In this document: piece by piece, positions 15,934-24,265 of the stretch
How the letters are laid out: each line of letters opens with the position of its first letter
Numbering within the stretch: the first letter of the stretch is position 1
Assembly (NCBI RefSeq): GCF_000733295.1
Contig: NZ_JPMI01000165.1
Coordinates: 30,136 to 94,135 of the forward strand
DNA length: 64,000 nucleotides
Source: Archangium violaceum Cb vi76
Lineage (GTDB): Bacteria; Myxococcota; Myxococcia; Myxococcales; Myxococcaceae
Direction of reading: 5' to 3'
The notes under the pieces: model-generated
The model's input: only the letters and a program-made list of their open reading frames with translations
What the model was told of the DNA's origin: nothing
The model's database searches: none
Program-made: the position numbers and the translations under genes

Positions 15934-16308
15934 TCACGCCGGCGCCGGGGCTTCCTCGAGCAGCTCCCGCGACTCGAAGGAGATGAGCGTCTTCACGTGG
16001 TCCTCGTCCTCGATGTCGAGGCACTCGAGCTCCCCGGTGTCGCTCTCCTCGGCCCAGACGTGCACCGGGTGGAGGATGCGATGGGTGAGCTCCTCGCCGG
16101 GATGGCCCACCGTCACCTCGATGGCGCCCTCGCCGCTGCCCTTCTCCTCGACGAGGATCTCCACCAGCGGCAGGTTCCAGGCCACTCGCTGGTCTCCCAG
16201 CTCCGGTCCCGCGGCCTGGATGCGGACCTGCTGGTCGCGCTCGACGGCGCTCAACAGCAGGAGGTAGTCGGCCCACCGCTCGCGGGGAATCTCTCGCGTG
16301 TGATGCAT
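15934..16308 (-). CDS. DUF5335 family protein
   Basis: A 124-residue acidic soluble protein. It opens with REIPRERWADYL and continues with two beta-rich segments and a final ALE-like LECLDIEDEDHVKTLISF, the pattern of DUF5335. The function of this family is unknown. The start at 16308 has GAGGTG seven bases upstream. It is followed by converging M57 genes and preceded by about 240 bases without a gene before the M23 peptidase stop. Confidence 0.7.
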   Translation of the reverse strand: MHHTREIPRERWADYLLLLSAVERDQQVRIQAAGPELGDQRVAWNLPLVEILVEEKGSGEGAIEVTVGHPGEELTHRILHPVHVWAEESDTGELECLDIEDEDHVKTLISFESRELLEEAPAPA

Positions 16309-16547
16309 GGCGCACCTCGCTGGAAGGCGGGAGGACTCACTGCCTCCCCGTGTTCCAAAGCCGATGCTTCCAAGGTGGGCAGCCGGAGCGGGCGCGGCCA
16401 TGGGGAAGCGGGCGGGGAGCGGCGCGGACGAGCCCGTCCGGGGAGCGGGCATCCGGGCGGGCCTCGGGCCCTCGAGCGGAGGGCGGGCCACGGCCCGGGG
16501 AAACCACCGCTCCGCCCGGTGAGGAGCGGGGCGGTGGGGACGACGCA

Positions 16548-17090
16548 TCAGAGCGTGGGGGCGCCGATGATGTTGCCGCAGTAGGCGTTGGTGCCGCAGG
16601 TGGTGCCCTTGCTGGTGTACCAGGCGGACTTGCGGGTGGCGTACTGGCGGTTGTCCGCGTGCACGTGCGGGCCGGTGGCCTGGCCGGTGCCGCCCACGAG
16701 GCCCAGCGCGCAGCCGTCGCACGTCTTCGAGCCGGAGCTGACGTTGGCGTAGAAGTGGAGCTGGCGGAAGTCCCAGCCGTTGGCGCCGGTGACGACGTAG
16801 TAGTTGCCCGCGCCGCCGTTACAGGTGGAGCCGTAGCAGGCTCCGGCACAGCCGCCGTAGTACTTGTAGTAGTAGCTGCCCGCCAGCATGCCGCGGTGGT
16901 TCCACTCGTTGCACGAGCCGTTGCCGATATCGAGCGCGGTGTGGCTGCTGCCCGAGCAGCTGTAGTACGTGGTCGAGTTCACGTACGCGGTGGTGTCGCA
17001 GATGGGGCCCTTGGCGGTGGCGGAAACGGCCACCCCGGCCCAGCCCGCCACGAGCGCCGCGGCGGCGTACATCATCTTCTTCGCGTTCAT
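16548..17090 (-). CDS. Secreted M23-type (LytM-like) peptidase
   Basis: A 180-residue secreted protein with a cleavable signal ending about AVSATA. Despite its short length it has the two zinc-site motifs of M23 peptidases: HxxxD in SSHTALDIGNG and HxH in GPHVHADN. The six to eight cysteines suggest disulfides, as expected outside the cytoplasm. M23 enzymes cut peptide bridges of cell walls, so lysis of prey or remodelling of its own wall are both possible. AGGAGG lies four bases before the ATG at 17090. It is the last gene of a same-strand cluster with two HEAT-type proteins (59-base gap to the one upstream). Confidence 0.75.
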   Translation of the reverse strand: MNAKKMMYAAAALVAGWAGVAVSATAKGPICDTTAYVNSTTYYSCSGSSHTALDIGNGSCNEWNHRGMLAGSYYYKYYGGCAGACYGSTCNGGAGNYYVVTGANGWDFRQLHFYANVSSGSKTCDGCALGLVGGTGQATGPHVHADNRQYATRKSAWYTSKGTTCGTNAYCGNIIGAPTL

Positions 17091-17149
17091 ACTTCCTCCT
17101 GAGTGCTTCACTCCGGTGTTTCACTGCATGAGGAACTGCCTTCCCCCCG

Positions 17150-18136
17150 TTACTCGCGGATGCGCTCCTTCTCGCGGAGCACCAGGTGCCACTCCTGCAG
17201 GCCCAGCCTGAGCGCGGACTGCCAGGCGTCGATCTCCGCGTCCATCCCCGGGGCCACACCCCGCAGCGACTCGAGCGTGGTGCTCGCGCCGCCCATGCCC
17301 AGCCGGGCGATGCCCTGCAGCGCCGCCTTGCGCACCGCGGGGTCCTTGTCCGTGCGGTAGAGGTCCACGAGCGAGCGGCGCGTGCTGGCCGCCTCCGCGC
17401 CGGGGACTCCGCCGAGCGCCGTGGCCGAGGCCGCGCGCAGGCCCGGGTGGTCCGTGCGCAGGTTGCCGCGCAGCTTCTCCACCGTCTCGTGGCCCACCTG
17501 CTCCATGGAGACCTCGGACAGCAGCTTCGCGGCCGCCTCGGGGTCCCTGGAGGCCAGGGCCGTGGCCACGGCCGTCTCGGACACCGTCTGGTCGTGGCCG
17601 AAGTACACCTTGGCGTTCTCGTGGACGAGGTTCTCCACCACCGCCTGGCGCACCTCGGGCGCGCTGTCGCGGATGAGCTGCTCGTACGTCACCACGTTGC
17701 CGTTCTTGCCCATGGCGTCCACGGAGCCGATCCCCTTCAGCCCGCGCACCGCCGCGGCGCGCAGGGCCGGGTCCGAGTCACTCGCCGCGCGCGCCAGCAG
17801 GGGCTGGAGGAGGGAGGCGTCCTCGCTGAAGCTGGCCTTGCCCGCCACCGCTCCACCCAGGGCCTCCAGCACGTCGGGGTCGCGCTCCCGCTGCACGGCG
17901 GCGAGCAGCTCCTCGGCCGGCATCACGCGGGCGGCCATCTTCAGCCGCTCCTTCACGTACTTGCGGTAGGCCGGCGAGCCCGTCTTCAGTGCCGCGCGCA
18001 GCTCGTCCAGCATGCCGGTGAAGGAGCACGTCGTCGCGCGCAGGGGCGGCTCGTTCCCAGCGGCGGAAGCGGTGACGGGCAGCAGCCAGGCCGCCGAGGC
18101 GAGCAGCGCCACGCGCCAGCGGGAAGGGCGGTTCAT
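17150..18136 (-). CDS. Secreted HEAT-repeat protein
   Basis: About 328 residues with a signal peptide (WLLPVTASAAG) and alpha-helical repeats such as SDPALRAAAVRGLKGIGS, APEVRQAVVENLV and DPAVRKAALQGIARLG, the form of HEAT/PBS-lyase repeats. These build protein-binding scaffolds. It lies between a similar protein (18169-19347) and an M23 peptidase, with short gaps, so the three are probably co-transcribed and act together in the envelope. The ATG at 18136 has AAGGA nine bases upstream; the ATG at 18145 would sit directly on that site and is less likely. Confidence 0.75.
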   Translation of the reverse strand: MNRPSRWRVALLASAAWLLPVTASAAGNEPPLRATTCSFTGMLDELRAALKTGSPAYRKYVKERLKMAARVMPAEELLAAVQRERDPDVLEALGGAVAGKASFSEDASLLQPLLARAASDSDPALRAAAVRGLKGIGSVDAMGKNGNVVTYEQLIRDSAPEVRQAVVENLVHENAKVYFGHDQTVSETAVATALASRDPEAAAKLLSEVSMEQVGHETVEKLRGNLRTDHPGLRAASATALGGVPGAEAASTRRSLVDLYRTDKDPAVRKAALQGIARLGMGGASTTLESLRGVAPGMDAEIDAWQSALRLGLQEWHLVLREKERIRE

Positions 18137-18168
18137 GCGAGTCATTCCTTCGCGGGAGTGGGGGCTCA

Positions 18169-19347
18169 TCAGTGCGGCGCTCCTTCCTCGACGAGGCACT
18201 GGTGGCGCTCTTCCTTGCCCAGCCAGATGCGGACGAAGTCCACCGCGCCCGAGGCGTAGAGCTTCTGGAAGTCCTGGTAGTCCTGCAGGAAGCGCGGATC
18301 CTGCGCGGCCATCTGCGCGAGCAGCGGCAGCGCCTGGGCTCCACCCGCGCGCACGGCGAAGCGGAAGATGGCCCAGCGCACGCACTCGTCCTGCTCGGCC
18401 GGGAAGGCGGTGCGGTAGGCCTCGAGCGCCTTCTCCGGCGTCTCGGTGACGGCGAGCCGGAAGGCCGCCATCTCGCGCACGTCGCGTTCCTTGTCCTTCC
18501 GCATGATGGTGCTCAGCCGCTCGATGGAGTCCCCGCCGATGATGGGGTTGGAGTAGGACGGCATCTCCAGCGCGAGCAGGCGCACGGCCATGTCCTCGGA
18601 CTTCTCGCCGATGTCCATCAGCTCCTTCCAATACGGAGCGAAGTTGCCGGTGCGCTCGTAGTCCTCCTTCATCACCCGGCCGAGCGTGCGCGTGGCCACC
18701 CAGCCCGCCGAGTCCGTGGACACGTCCATCGCCACCGCCTTGAGCCGCTGGATGTTGGCCGCCGACAGGCTCTTCTGCGACTCGAGCGTGTCCAGCGCCG
18801 CGGCGCGGTTGACGAGCTGCGCGCCCGGGTCCTCGCCCATCTTCAGCAGGCGCTCCACCACCTTCGGATCATGCACGGCGGCGGCGTCCTTGAGCGCCTC
18901 CATGAACACGCCCAGCTCCGGCTGCTGCGACTTCTCCGCCCAGTCGAGCACCTGGAGGGCCCGGCGGGTGTCTCCGCCAATCAGCTCCGTGAGGCGCTCC
19001 TGGAGGTACTGCGCGAGCTCCCGGTCCCCCGCGCCCACGGCCGAGGCCAGCGCCTGGCGGAAGTTGTCGAGCGAGGTGTCCTTGTCGAACTCGCCCACCC
19101 CCTCCCAGCACCCCGGCATGGGCAGCACGTCTTCCTTCGGCGTGGCCTCCTGGGGTTGGCCAGAGCCCGCGGCGTTGGCGGAGCCGGTGGCGCCCCGTGC
19201 CTTCCCGGCGGACGCTTCCGGGGTGGCCACGGAGTCCGAGGCCCCCTCTCCCGCCGGACCGGAGCCGCGCGAGACCAGTGCCGCTCCGAGGACAATGAGT
19301 AACAGTGCGCCGAACAGTGCGGCGGCCTTGATGGATGGACGTTGCAT
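18169..19347 (-). CDS. Membrane-anchored HEAT-like repeat protein
   Basis: About 392 residues. An N-terminal hydrophobic segment (FGALLLIVLGAALV) is followed by a low-complexity A/G/S/E linker to about residue 80, then helical repeats in which residues like VREMAAFRLAVTETPEKALEAYRTAF are HEAT-like. The segment could be an anchor or an uncleaved signal, placing the repeats in the periplasm. First gene of a same-strand group with a second HEAT protein and an M23 peptidase. A GTG at 19374 would add nine residues; neither start has a strong ribosome-binding site. Confidence 0.7.
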   Translation of the reverse strand: MQRPSIKAAALFGALLLIVLGAALVSRGSGPAGEGASDSVATPEASAGKARGATGSANAAGSGQPQEATPKEDVLPMPGCWEGVGEFDKDTSLDNFRQALASAVGAGDRELAQYLQERLTELIGGDTRRALQVLDWAEKSQQPELGVFMEALKDAAAVHDPKVVERLLKMGEDPGAQLVNRAAALDTLESQKSLSAANIQRLKAVAMDVSTDSAGWVATRTLGRVMKEDYERTGNFAPYWKELMDIGEKSEDMAVRLLALEMPSYSNPIIGGDSIERLSTIMRKDKERDVREMAAFRLAVTETPEKALEAYRTAFPAEQDECVRWAIFRFAVRAGGAQALPLLAQMAAQDPRFLQDYQDFQKLYASGAVDFVRIWLGKEERHQCLVEEGAPH

Positions 19348-19420
19348 GGTGTGAACGGGTATTCCTGGTATCACGAGAAATGATTGGACTTCAAGAATTT
19401 CTCAGGGAGTGAGGAGAGTC

Positions 19421-20569
19421 ATGCCGCGTCATCCCAGCTACGCCCCCTCGGTCTCGGGCATGTCGAGCTCGCTGTACTCCGCGCTGGCGGAGCGGCTGGC
19501 GAGCAGAACGGGAGAGGTGTACCCGCTGCACGTGGGGGACACGTGGATGGAGCCGCCCGAGGGCTGCCGGATGGAGGACTTCCGGGTGGCGGAGCACCCC
19601 GGGATGCACCGCTACGCGCCGGTGCAGGGGATGCCGGGGCTGCTGGAGGCGATCGTCGAGCGGGTGCGGGCGAAGACGGGCGTGGCCACGGAGCGCTCAC
19701 AGGTGCTCGTCACCACGGGGGCCACGGGCGCGCTGGGGGCGATCATCGGCGGGCTGGTGGCGCCGGGAGAGGAGGTGCTCCTCCTCGCGCCCTACTGGCC
19801 GCTGATTTCCGGCATCGTCACGGCGTTCCACGGCAGGCCGGTGCCGGTGCCCTTCCTGGACTGTGACGGTCCGGAGGCGCTGGTGGCGGCGGTGCGCGAG
19901 CGGCTCACGGAGCGAAGCGTGGCGCTCTACCTCAACACGCCCAACAACCCCTCGGGGCGGGTGCTGCCGCGCGTGTGGGTGGAGGCGCTGGCGGAGCTGG
20001 CCCGGCGCGAGGGGCTGTGGCTGCTCTCGGACGAGGTGTACGAGGACTACGTGTACGAGGGCGAGCACACGTACGCGCGCGCGCTGGCGCCGGAGCGGAC
20101 GCTCTCCTCGTATTCCTTCAGCAAGGGCTACGGCATGGCGGGCAACCGGTGTGGCTACGTGGTGGGGCCCGAGGACGCCGTGGCGCAGCTGCGCAAGGTG
20201 AGCACCCACTCCTTCTACAGTGCGCCGACGGCCGCGCAGTTGGCCGGGGAGCGCGTGTTGCGAGGGCCGGGGGAGGCCTGGGTGGCCATGGCCTCCGCGA
20301 GCTACCGCGACACGGGGAGGAAGGCGGCCGCGCGCCTGGGGGTTCCGCCTCCGGAGGGCAGCACCTTCCTCTTCCTGGACGTCTCCGCGCACCTGGACGA
20401 GCGGGGCCTGCCGGGGCTGCTGGAGCGGTGCGTCGAGCGCAACCTGCTGGTGTCCCCGGGGCCCAGCTTCGGACCGTTTCCCCACCACATCCGGCTGTGC
20501 TTCACCTGCTCGCCGCCCGAGGTGGTGCTGCGGGGGGTGGAGGTGCTGGCCGGGATTCTGCGCCGGTAG
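19421..20569 (+). CDS. PLP-dependent aminotransferase, class I/II
   Basis: About 382 residues with the fold-type I signatures: RYAPVQGMPGLLEAI, TTGATGALGAII for cofactor phosphate binding, NTPNNPSGRVL, the aspartate in LLSDEVYEDYVY, the Schiff-base lysine in YSFSKGYGMAGNRCGY, and a late arginine in HIRLCFT. It is distinct from the aminotransferase at 851 and closer to the general aspartate/kynurenine type. GAGGAG five bases before the ATG supports the start. It is divergent from the HEAT cluster by about 70 bases. Substrate unknown. Confidence 0.88.
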   Translation: MPRHPSYAPSVSGMSSSLYSALAERLASRTGEVYPLHVGDTWMEPPEGCRMEDFRVAEHPGMHRYAPVQGMPGLLEAIVERVRAKTGVATERSQVLVTTGATGALGAIIGGLVAPGEEVLLLAPYWPLISGIVTAFHGRPVPVPFLDCDGPEALVAAVRERLTERSVALYLNTPNNPSGRVLPRVWVEALAELARREGLWLLSDEVYEDYVYEGEHTYARALAPERTLSSYSFSKGYGMAGNRCGYVVGPEDAVAQLRKVSTHSFYSAPTAAQLAGERVLRGPGEAWVAMASASYRDTGRKAAARLGVPPPEGSTFLFLDVSAHLDERGLPGLLERCVERNLLVSPGPSFGPFPHHIRLCFTCSPPEVVLRGVEVLAGILRR

Positions 20570-20830
20570 ACGCAACTTTCCCGTACCCGTTTCCGAGAAT
20601 TCCATCATGTCCATCCACCAGTACCGCGGCTGAGCGGAGCCGTGCCGAGCCAGGGGGGCACTCGAGGTGGCTCCCCGGGACCTGGATGGACGCGCGGTGC
20701 CGGTTACCACACCGGTACCGCGTTTTTCTTTGGCTGCGCCCGGCAATTGGAAGGCTACAAGTACCTCTCCAAGAGTTGCCGGGTCGTCCTCGTGACACCG
20801 GATGGGCTCAAGCCTCTTGGGGGATAGTGG

Positions 20831-21881
20831 ATGCCGAAGGATTACCCACGTCTTCGCCTTCGTGGTGTTTCGCCAGCTTCCTGGCAGCTCCAGGGCGGAG
20901 GGCTACCGCGCCAGCGCCGGCAGTTGCTCGCGCGCGAGGTGTTCCGCATCGCCTTCTACATGCCGCATGACCACCCCGAGCTTTCCCCGGGCGTGATCCA
21001 CGCGATGGGACGTCTACATGCGCGCGGTGGGGGAGGGGCCCGGGACCATCCAGTTCGTCCACTACAACCATCACGAAGGTTCGCGATTGACGGTGGAGGA
21101 GTGGGGTCTGGTTCGCGGGCTGCTGGGGAATACGAAGCGCTGGTCCTTTCCCGCGGACTACAGTGAAACGGAGCAGGTCCAGATCGAGAAGAGAGGCTTC
21201 GAGAGGGGTCTTCTCCTCACGGGAGGTCCTGACGGCCGGAATGGCCATGAGCTCGAGTACAAGGCTCGCATTCCGTGGCGGCCCGCTCCCCAGGAGACGC
21301 TCGTGAGCGTGCTCACGGCGACGCTCCCCATGGAATATCTCGAGGAGCACGGGCCTGCCTGGGGGCGCCAATTGGCCCTCGACATGGCCACCCAGTTGCT
21401 CTTCGCCTCCGGGCATGCGGGTCTGGCGCTTCACCTCTATCGAGGTCTTCGGCTCACGGACGACACCTTTCGCGCCGAAGCCATGCGCTACCCTGGCATC
21501 GACCTTCGGGCTGCCTGGCGGCACGAAGAGCACGTGGGCCTTCGGGTGGATGGAGTCCACTGGCTCAACTTCCTGGGCTTCCCTGTGCTGACTCAGCTCG
21601 GCGGTGTTGGTGCCCTACGTTCCCGGCTGTGCTCAGCCGAGACCTCCGTGGTGGAGTTCGACGAGGAGCGCGTCGTTGTCTCGACAGGGGATCGGCCAGA
21701 GGCGGGGGAGCTCGCCACCGGAAAGACCCTTCCCGCATACCGCGAGCTCGCCCATGTGCTGGAGCCATGGCTTGAGCCGCTCTTCCTGCCGCGAACGGCG
21801 CCTGTCGAGCAGCCCCGGTACTCGTCACTCCGTCTCACCGCGCACGAGGCACGGCGATGGTGGCGCCGCTTCCTCGATTGA
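20831..21881 (+). pseudogene. DUF3396 type VI immunity-like gene with a frameshift
   Basis: The N-terminal part (MPKDYPRLRLR ... REVFRIAFYMPHDH) reads in one frame from 20831. From about 21003-21012 the conserved sequence continues in another frame (WDVYMRAVGEGPG to WWRRFLD at 21881). Put together it matches DUF3396, a family annotated as type VI secretion immunity proteins: PMEYLEEHGP, FASGHAGLAL, RYPGIDLR, GVHWLNFLGFPVL, LPAYRELAHVLEPW. A single-base change near 21005 or a sequencing error would explain the break. The rear part could still start at the ATG at 21018. GGGGGA precedes the first ATG. No toxin gene is adjacent. The 260 bases before it show nothing. Confidence 0.75.
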
Positions 21882-21904
21882 GACTCCAGAGGAGTGATTC
21901 AGCT

Positions 21905-22717
21905 TCAGGGGAGGCGGAGCTCGAGCTGATGTCTCTTGCGGACCACGGTGGGGATGAAGTGGTCGAGCGCGTCGTGAGAAAGCCCGACGTATTCCTGACG
22001 CGGATTGAGCAAGGTCAGCAGCGCGCGCGACCACTCGCGGCGAGCATCTGCAATGCGGCCTTCTTGGAGGGCTGTTCGGATATCGTCGGTTCTCGGCTTG
22101 ACGTTCCGCTCGACATAATCACCGTACAAGTCGAGCAGATCGGGCCGATCCAGCATGCAGACCTTGATGGTCACGGCTCCCTTGCGGCTTCCGTTGCGAG
22201 GTCGGGGATACCACTTGCCGGTTGTCGTGGGGCCGTGGGGCATCCGGACGAACTGGATGTGCTCGATGCCTGATTCCGTTGCGGGATCGATGAGCAGCGG
22301 TCGCTCCTGGCCCGGTGGATGTTGGCCTACCAGCAGCACCGCACTGCCTTCGGCGAGTGGGAACTTGTCGAGTTTGGCGGGCGCTTGATTGCAGTTGCGG
22401 CAGGAAAAGAGGAGGTTCTCCCACGTCCAGGTGAGCCACCAATATCCATGATCCACGCTGATGCCGGGTCGCCGGTCCGCTCGAGCCTTGGGCCGGAAGT
22501 GCTCGACGTCGTTACGCTTCGATTGTTCCCGGCTCTCGCAATAACAGCACTTGTAGCGCTGGGCGTTCCAGAGCGCTTGGTGGGCGATCTCGTACTTCCT
22601 GCCGAGGTCTTCCTGGACTGGTCGGCGCGTGGCTGCGATGGTCTGGACTCTCTGGAGTTCGGTGGCCCTGGCGGCCGCGAGTTCCGCAGGTTCCACGCCT
22701 CGATGGATGCGGATCAT
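21905..22717 (-). CDS. ptuB: Septu-type HNH endonuclease PtuB
   Basis: A 270-residue HNH nuclease. C57-x2-C60, EH at 72-73, N101 and C106-x2-C109 form the zinc-stabilised HNH fold (motifs CCYCES, DVEHFRPKAR and ENLLFSCRNCN), as in the TIGR02646/PtuB family. In Septu and retron Ec78 systems this nuclease works with the PtuA ATPase to stop phage growth by cutting nucleic acid. Its start codon overlaps the ptuA stop (ATGA), so the two are translationally coupled. No reverse transcriptase is nearby, so it looks like plain Septu rather than a retron. Its 3' end converges on the broken DUF3396 gene. Confidence 0.85.
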   Translation of the reverse strand: MIRIHRGVEPAELAAARATELQRVQTIAATRRPVQEDLGRKYEIAHQALWNAQRYKCCYCESREQSKRNDVEHFRPKARADRRPGISVDHGYWWLTWTWENLLFSCRNCNQAPAKLDKFPLAEGSAVLLVGQHPPGQERPLLIDPATESGIEHIQFVRMPHGPTTTGKWYPRPRNGSRKGAVTIKVCMLDRPDLLDLYGDYVERNVKPRTDDIRTALQEGRIADARREWSRALLTLLNPRQEYVGLSHDALDHFIPTVVRKRHQLELRLP

Positions 22718-24066
22718 GACGGCTCTTCACTCACGGTCGTCTGCTCCGGTGGTTCCTGGATGCGCGGGACGGGTTCCCATCCGGGGTCGACGCCCGCTGC
22801 GGCGAGGCGCTCCCGGATGTCGCGCATCTCCTTGTCTTCCTCGTCGCTCCGGAGGGGGTCCGCGATAAGGAAGCTGTAGCGCTGGAGATCCTTGCCGAGG
22901 TCTGTGGGGTGGAGCCGATCGATGCCGAAGAAGGTTCGGTAGATCTCACTGCCCGTGAGCAGGGAGGGAGACTCCGGGCTTTCGTGGGCGATGACGTTGC
23001 CCTCCTTGTCGGTGCCCAGGATGACAACCTCTTCGCGGGACAGTCCGGGCAGGATCATGGGCGAGTGCGTCGTCACGATGAACTGGAGTTTGGGGAAGAC
23101 TCGCTTGAGGGTGGGGATGAGGCCGAGCTGCCACTTGGGGTGCAGGTGCAGATCAATCTCGTCGATGAGCACCAGCCCCTCCATCTCGGAGAGCGGGATG
23201 GGTCCACCGTTCTCCCAGAACATCTGGCCGATGATGTCGGCGACCCAGGCGATGGTGCTCTGGTATCCCTGCGAGAGCCAGGTGGCAGGTAGCCTCAATG
23301 TCTCAGTGCCGACCTTGAGTTCGAAACTGTGTTTCTCGACAAGGTCGCTTGGAGACTTCGTTTCGCCACTTCCTTTCAGGTCGATGTCCGTGGCGCGTGG
23401 GAGGAGTTGGCTGTCCACAAGCGCAGCGCGCAGTGCTCGCGAGAACTCACTGGGGTTATCGAGCAAATCCGCGAAGCCAGTCCCGATGATTCGGCCGCGG
23501 TCGAACAGCGAGTTGAGCCTACTCAGGATGGGATCCTCTGCTTTGTCACTCGCAAAGGGACGTGGCAGCAATCGAGATGTTCCGTAGCCCGCTATGAACC
23601 AACGCGGCAGATTGCGTGCTCGCGCGTCCTCGATAGGATCTGATCCACCTGGGCCCTTGTTCCCGAGTTCAGTATTGATCTTCCGATAATAGGAAGAGCC
23701 CCTGATGACATGGTGTCTAGGGAAAATTCTTAGACTCGAAATAATGGTGGGAGTGTCAACGAGCCGCTCGTTCAGCCCTGGGTATATCCGTTGTGAATGT
23801 TGAGCTGAGCCGAAGGTGAATTCGGCAAAAATATTCGTGGCCTCATCTGATCTCCGATCATGCAATGAGGGTACATCCGCGAGTTGATTGGCCCGTAGAA
23901 AGCCACTCGCCGCCAGCGCGATGGCTTGCAGGATGCTCGTCTTGCAGAGCCCGTTCTCGCCGATGAAAACTGTCCACATTCGCGGCCGACCTTGCTCGTC
24001 CCGAATCGAGAGGCGGAAGTCGCGCAGCAACTTGAGGCCGGAGATGTTGATGTCGAGGAGGTACAT
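22714..24066 (-). CDS. ptuA: Septu-type ATPase PtuA
   Basis: A 450-residue SMC/OLD-like ATPase. The N-terminal strand pair (LLDINISGLKLLRDFRLSI) and Walker A (GENGLCKTS, residues 36-44) are followed by a long insert, an ABC signature-like LSQGYQSTIAWVADIIG, Walker B LVLIDEIDLHLHP (about 295-307) and the switch TTHSPMIL. The Walker A loop has cysteine at residue 41 where glycine is usual; lysine and threonine are kept. The gene is lower in GC around 23.6-23.9 kb than its neighbours, suggesting transfer. It is followed by the HNH partner with a 4-base overlap. The ATG at 24066 has no strong ribosome-binding site. Confidence 0.82.
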   Translation of the reverse strand: MYLLDINISGLKLLRDFRLSIRDEQGRPRMWTVFIGENGLCKTSILQAIALAASGFLRANQLADVPSLHDRRSDEATNIFAEFTFGSAQHSQRIYPGLNERLVDTPTIISSLRIFPRHHVIRGSSYYRKINTELGNKGPGGSDPIEDARARNLPRWFIAGYGTSRLLPRPFASDKAEDPILSRLNSLFDRGRIIGTGFADLLDNPSEFSRALRAALVDSQLLPRATDIDLKGSGETKSPSDLVEKHSFELKVGTETLRLPATWLSQGYQSTIAWVADIIGQMFWENGGPIPLSEMEGLVLIDEIDLHLHPKWQLGLIPTLKRVFPKLQFIVTTHSPMILPGLSREEVVILGTDKEGNVIAHESPESPSLLTGSEIYRTFFGIDRLHPTDLGKDLQRYSFLIADPLRSDEEDKEMRDIRERLAAAGVDPGWEPVPRIQEPPEQTTVSEEPS

Positions 24067-24187
24067 GATGTCCCGAGCCGGACCGGAAGGGCCGCACTCT
24101 CTCGGGGCATCATAGCCACGGCATGCTCACGGAGCGCCGATATCCGACACCGGACTGGAGCGGCGACGGACGGGTAGGGCGGGGAAG

Positions 24188-24227
24188 ACCCTCACCCTGG
24201 CCCTCTCCCAGAGGGAGAGGGGATGCC
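24188..24227 (-). repeat. REP-like palindromic repeat, copy 3
   Basis: Reverse orientation: ACCCTCACCC on the left, then CCCTCTCCCAGAGGGAGAGGGG. It lies between ptuA and the ClpX-like gene, within an otherwise featureless 200-base gap. Confidence 0.75.
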
Positions 24228-24265
24228 GGCCCTGGACTCCGTGCCTGCTCGAGCGCCGGGCCCGC

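Noticed and set aside
22319..23643. Plus-strand frames opposite ptuAB
   Set aside because: They are antisense to conserved ATPase and HNH motifs and show no family signal.
21905..24066. Retron of the Ec78 type
   Set aside because: The PtuA/PtuB pair is present but no reverse transcriptase gene is found within several kilobases.
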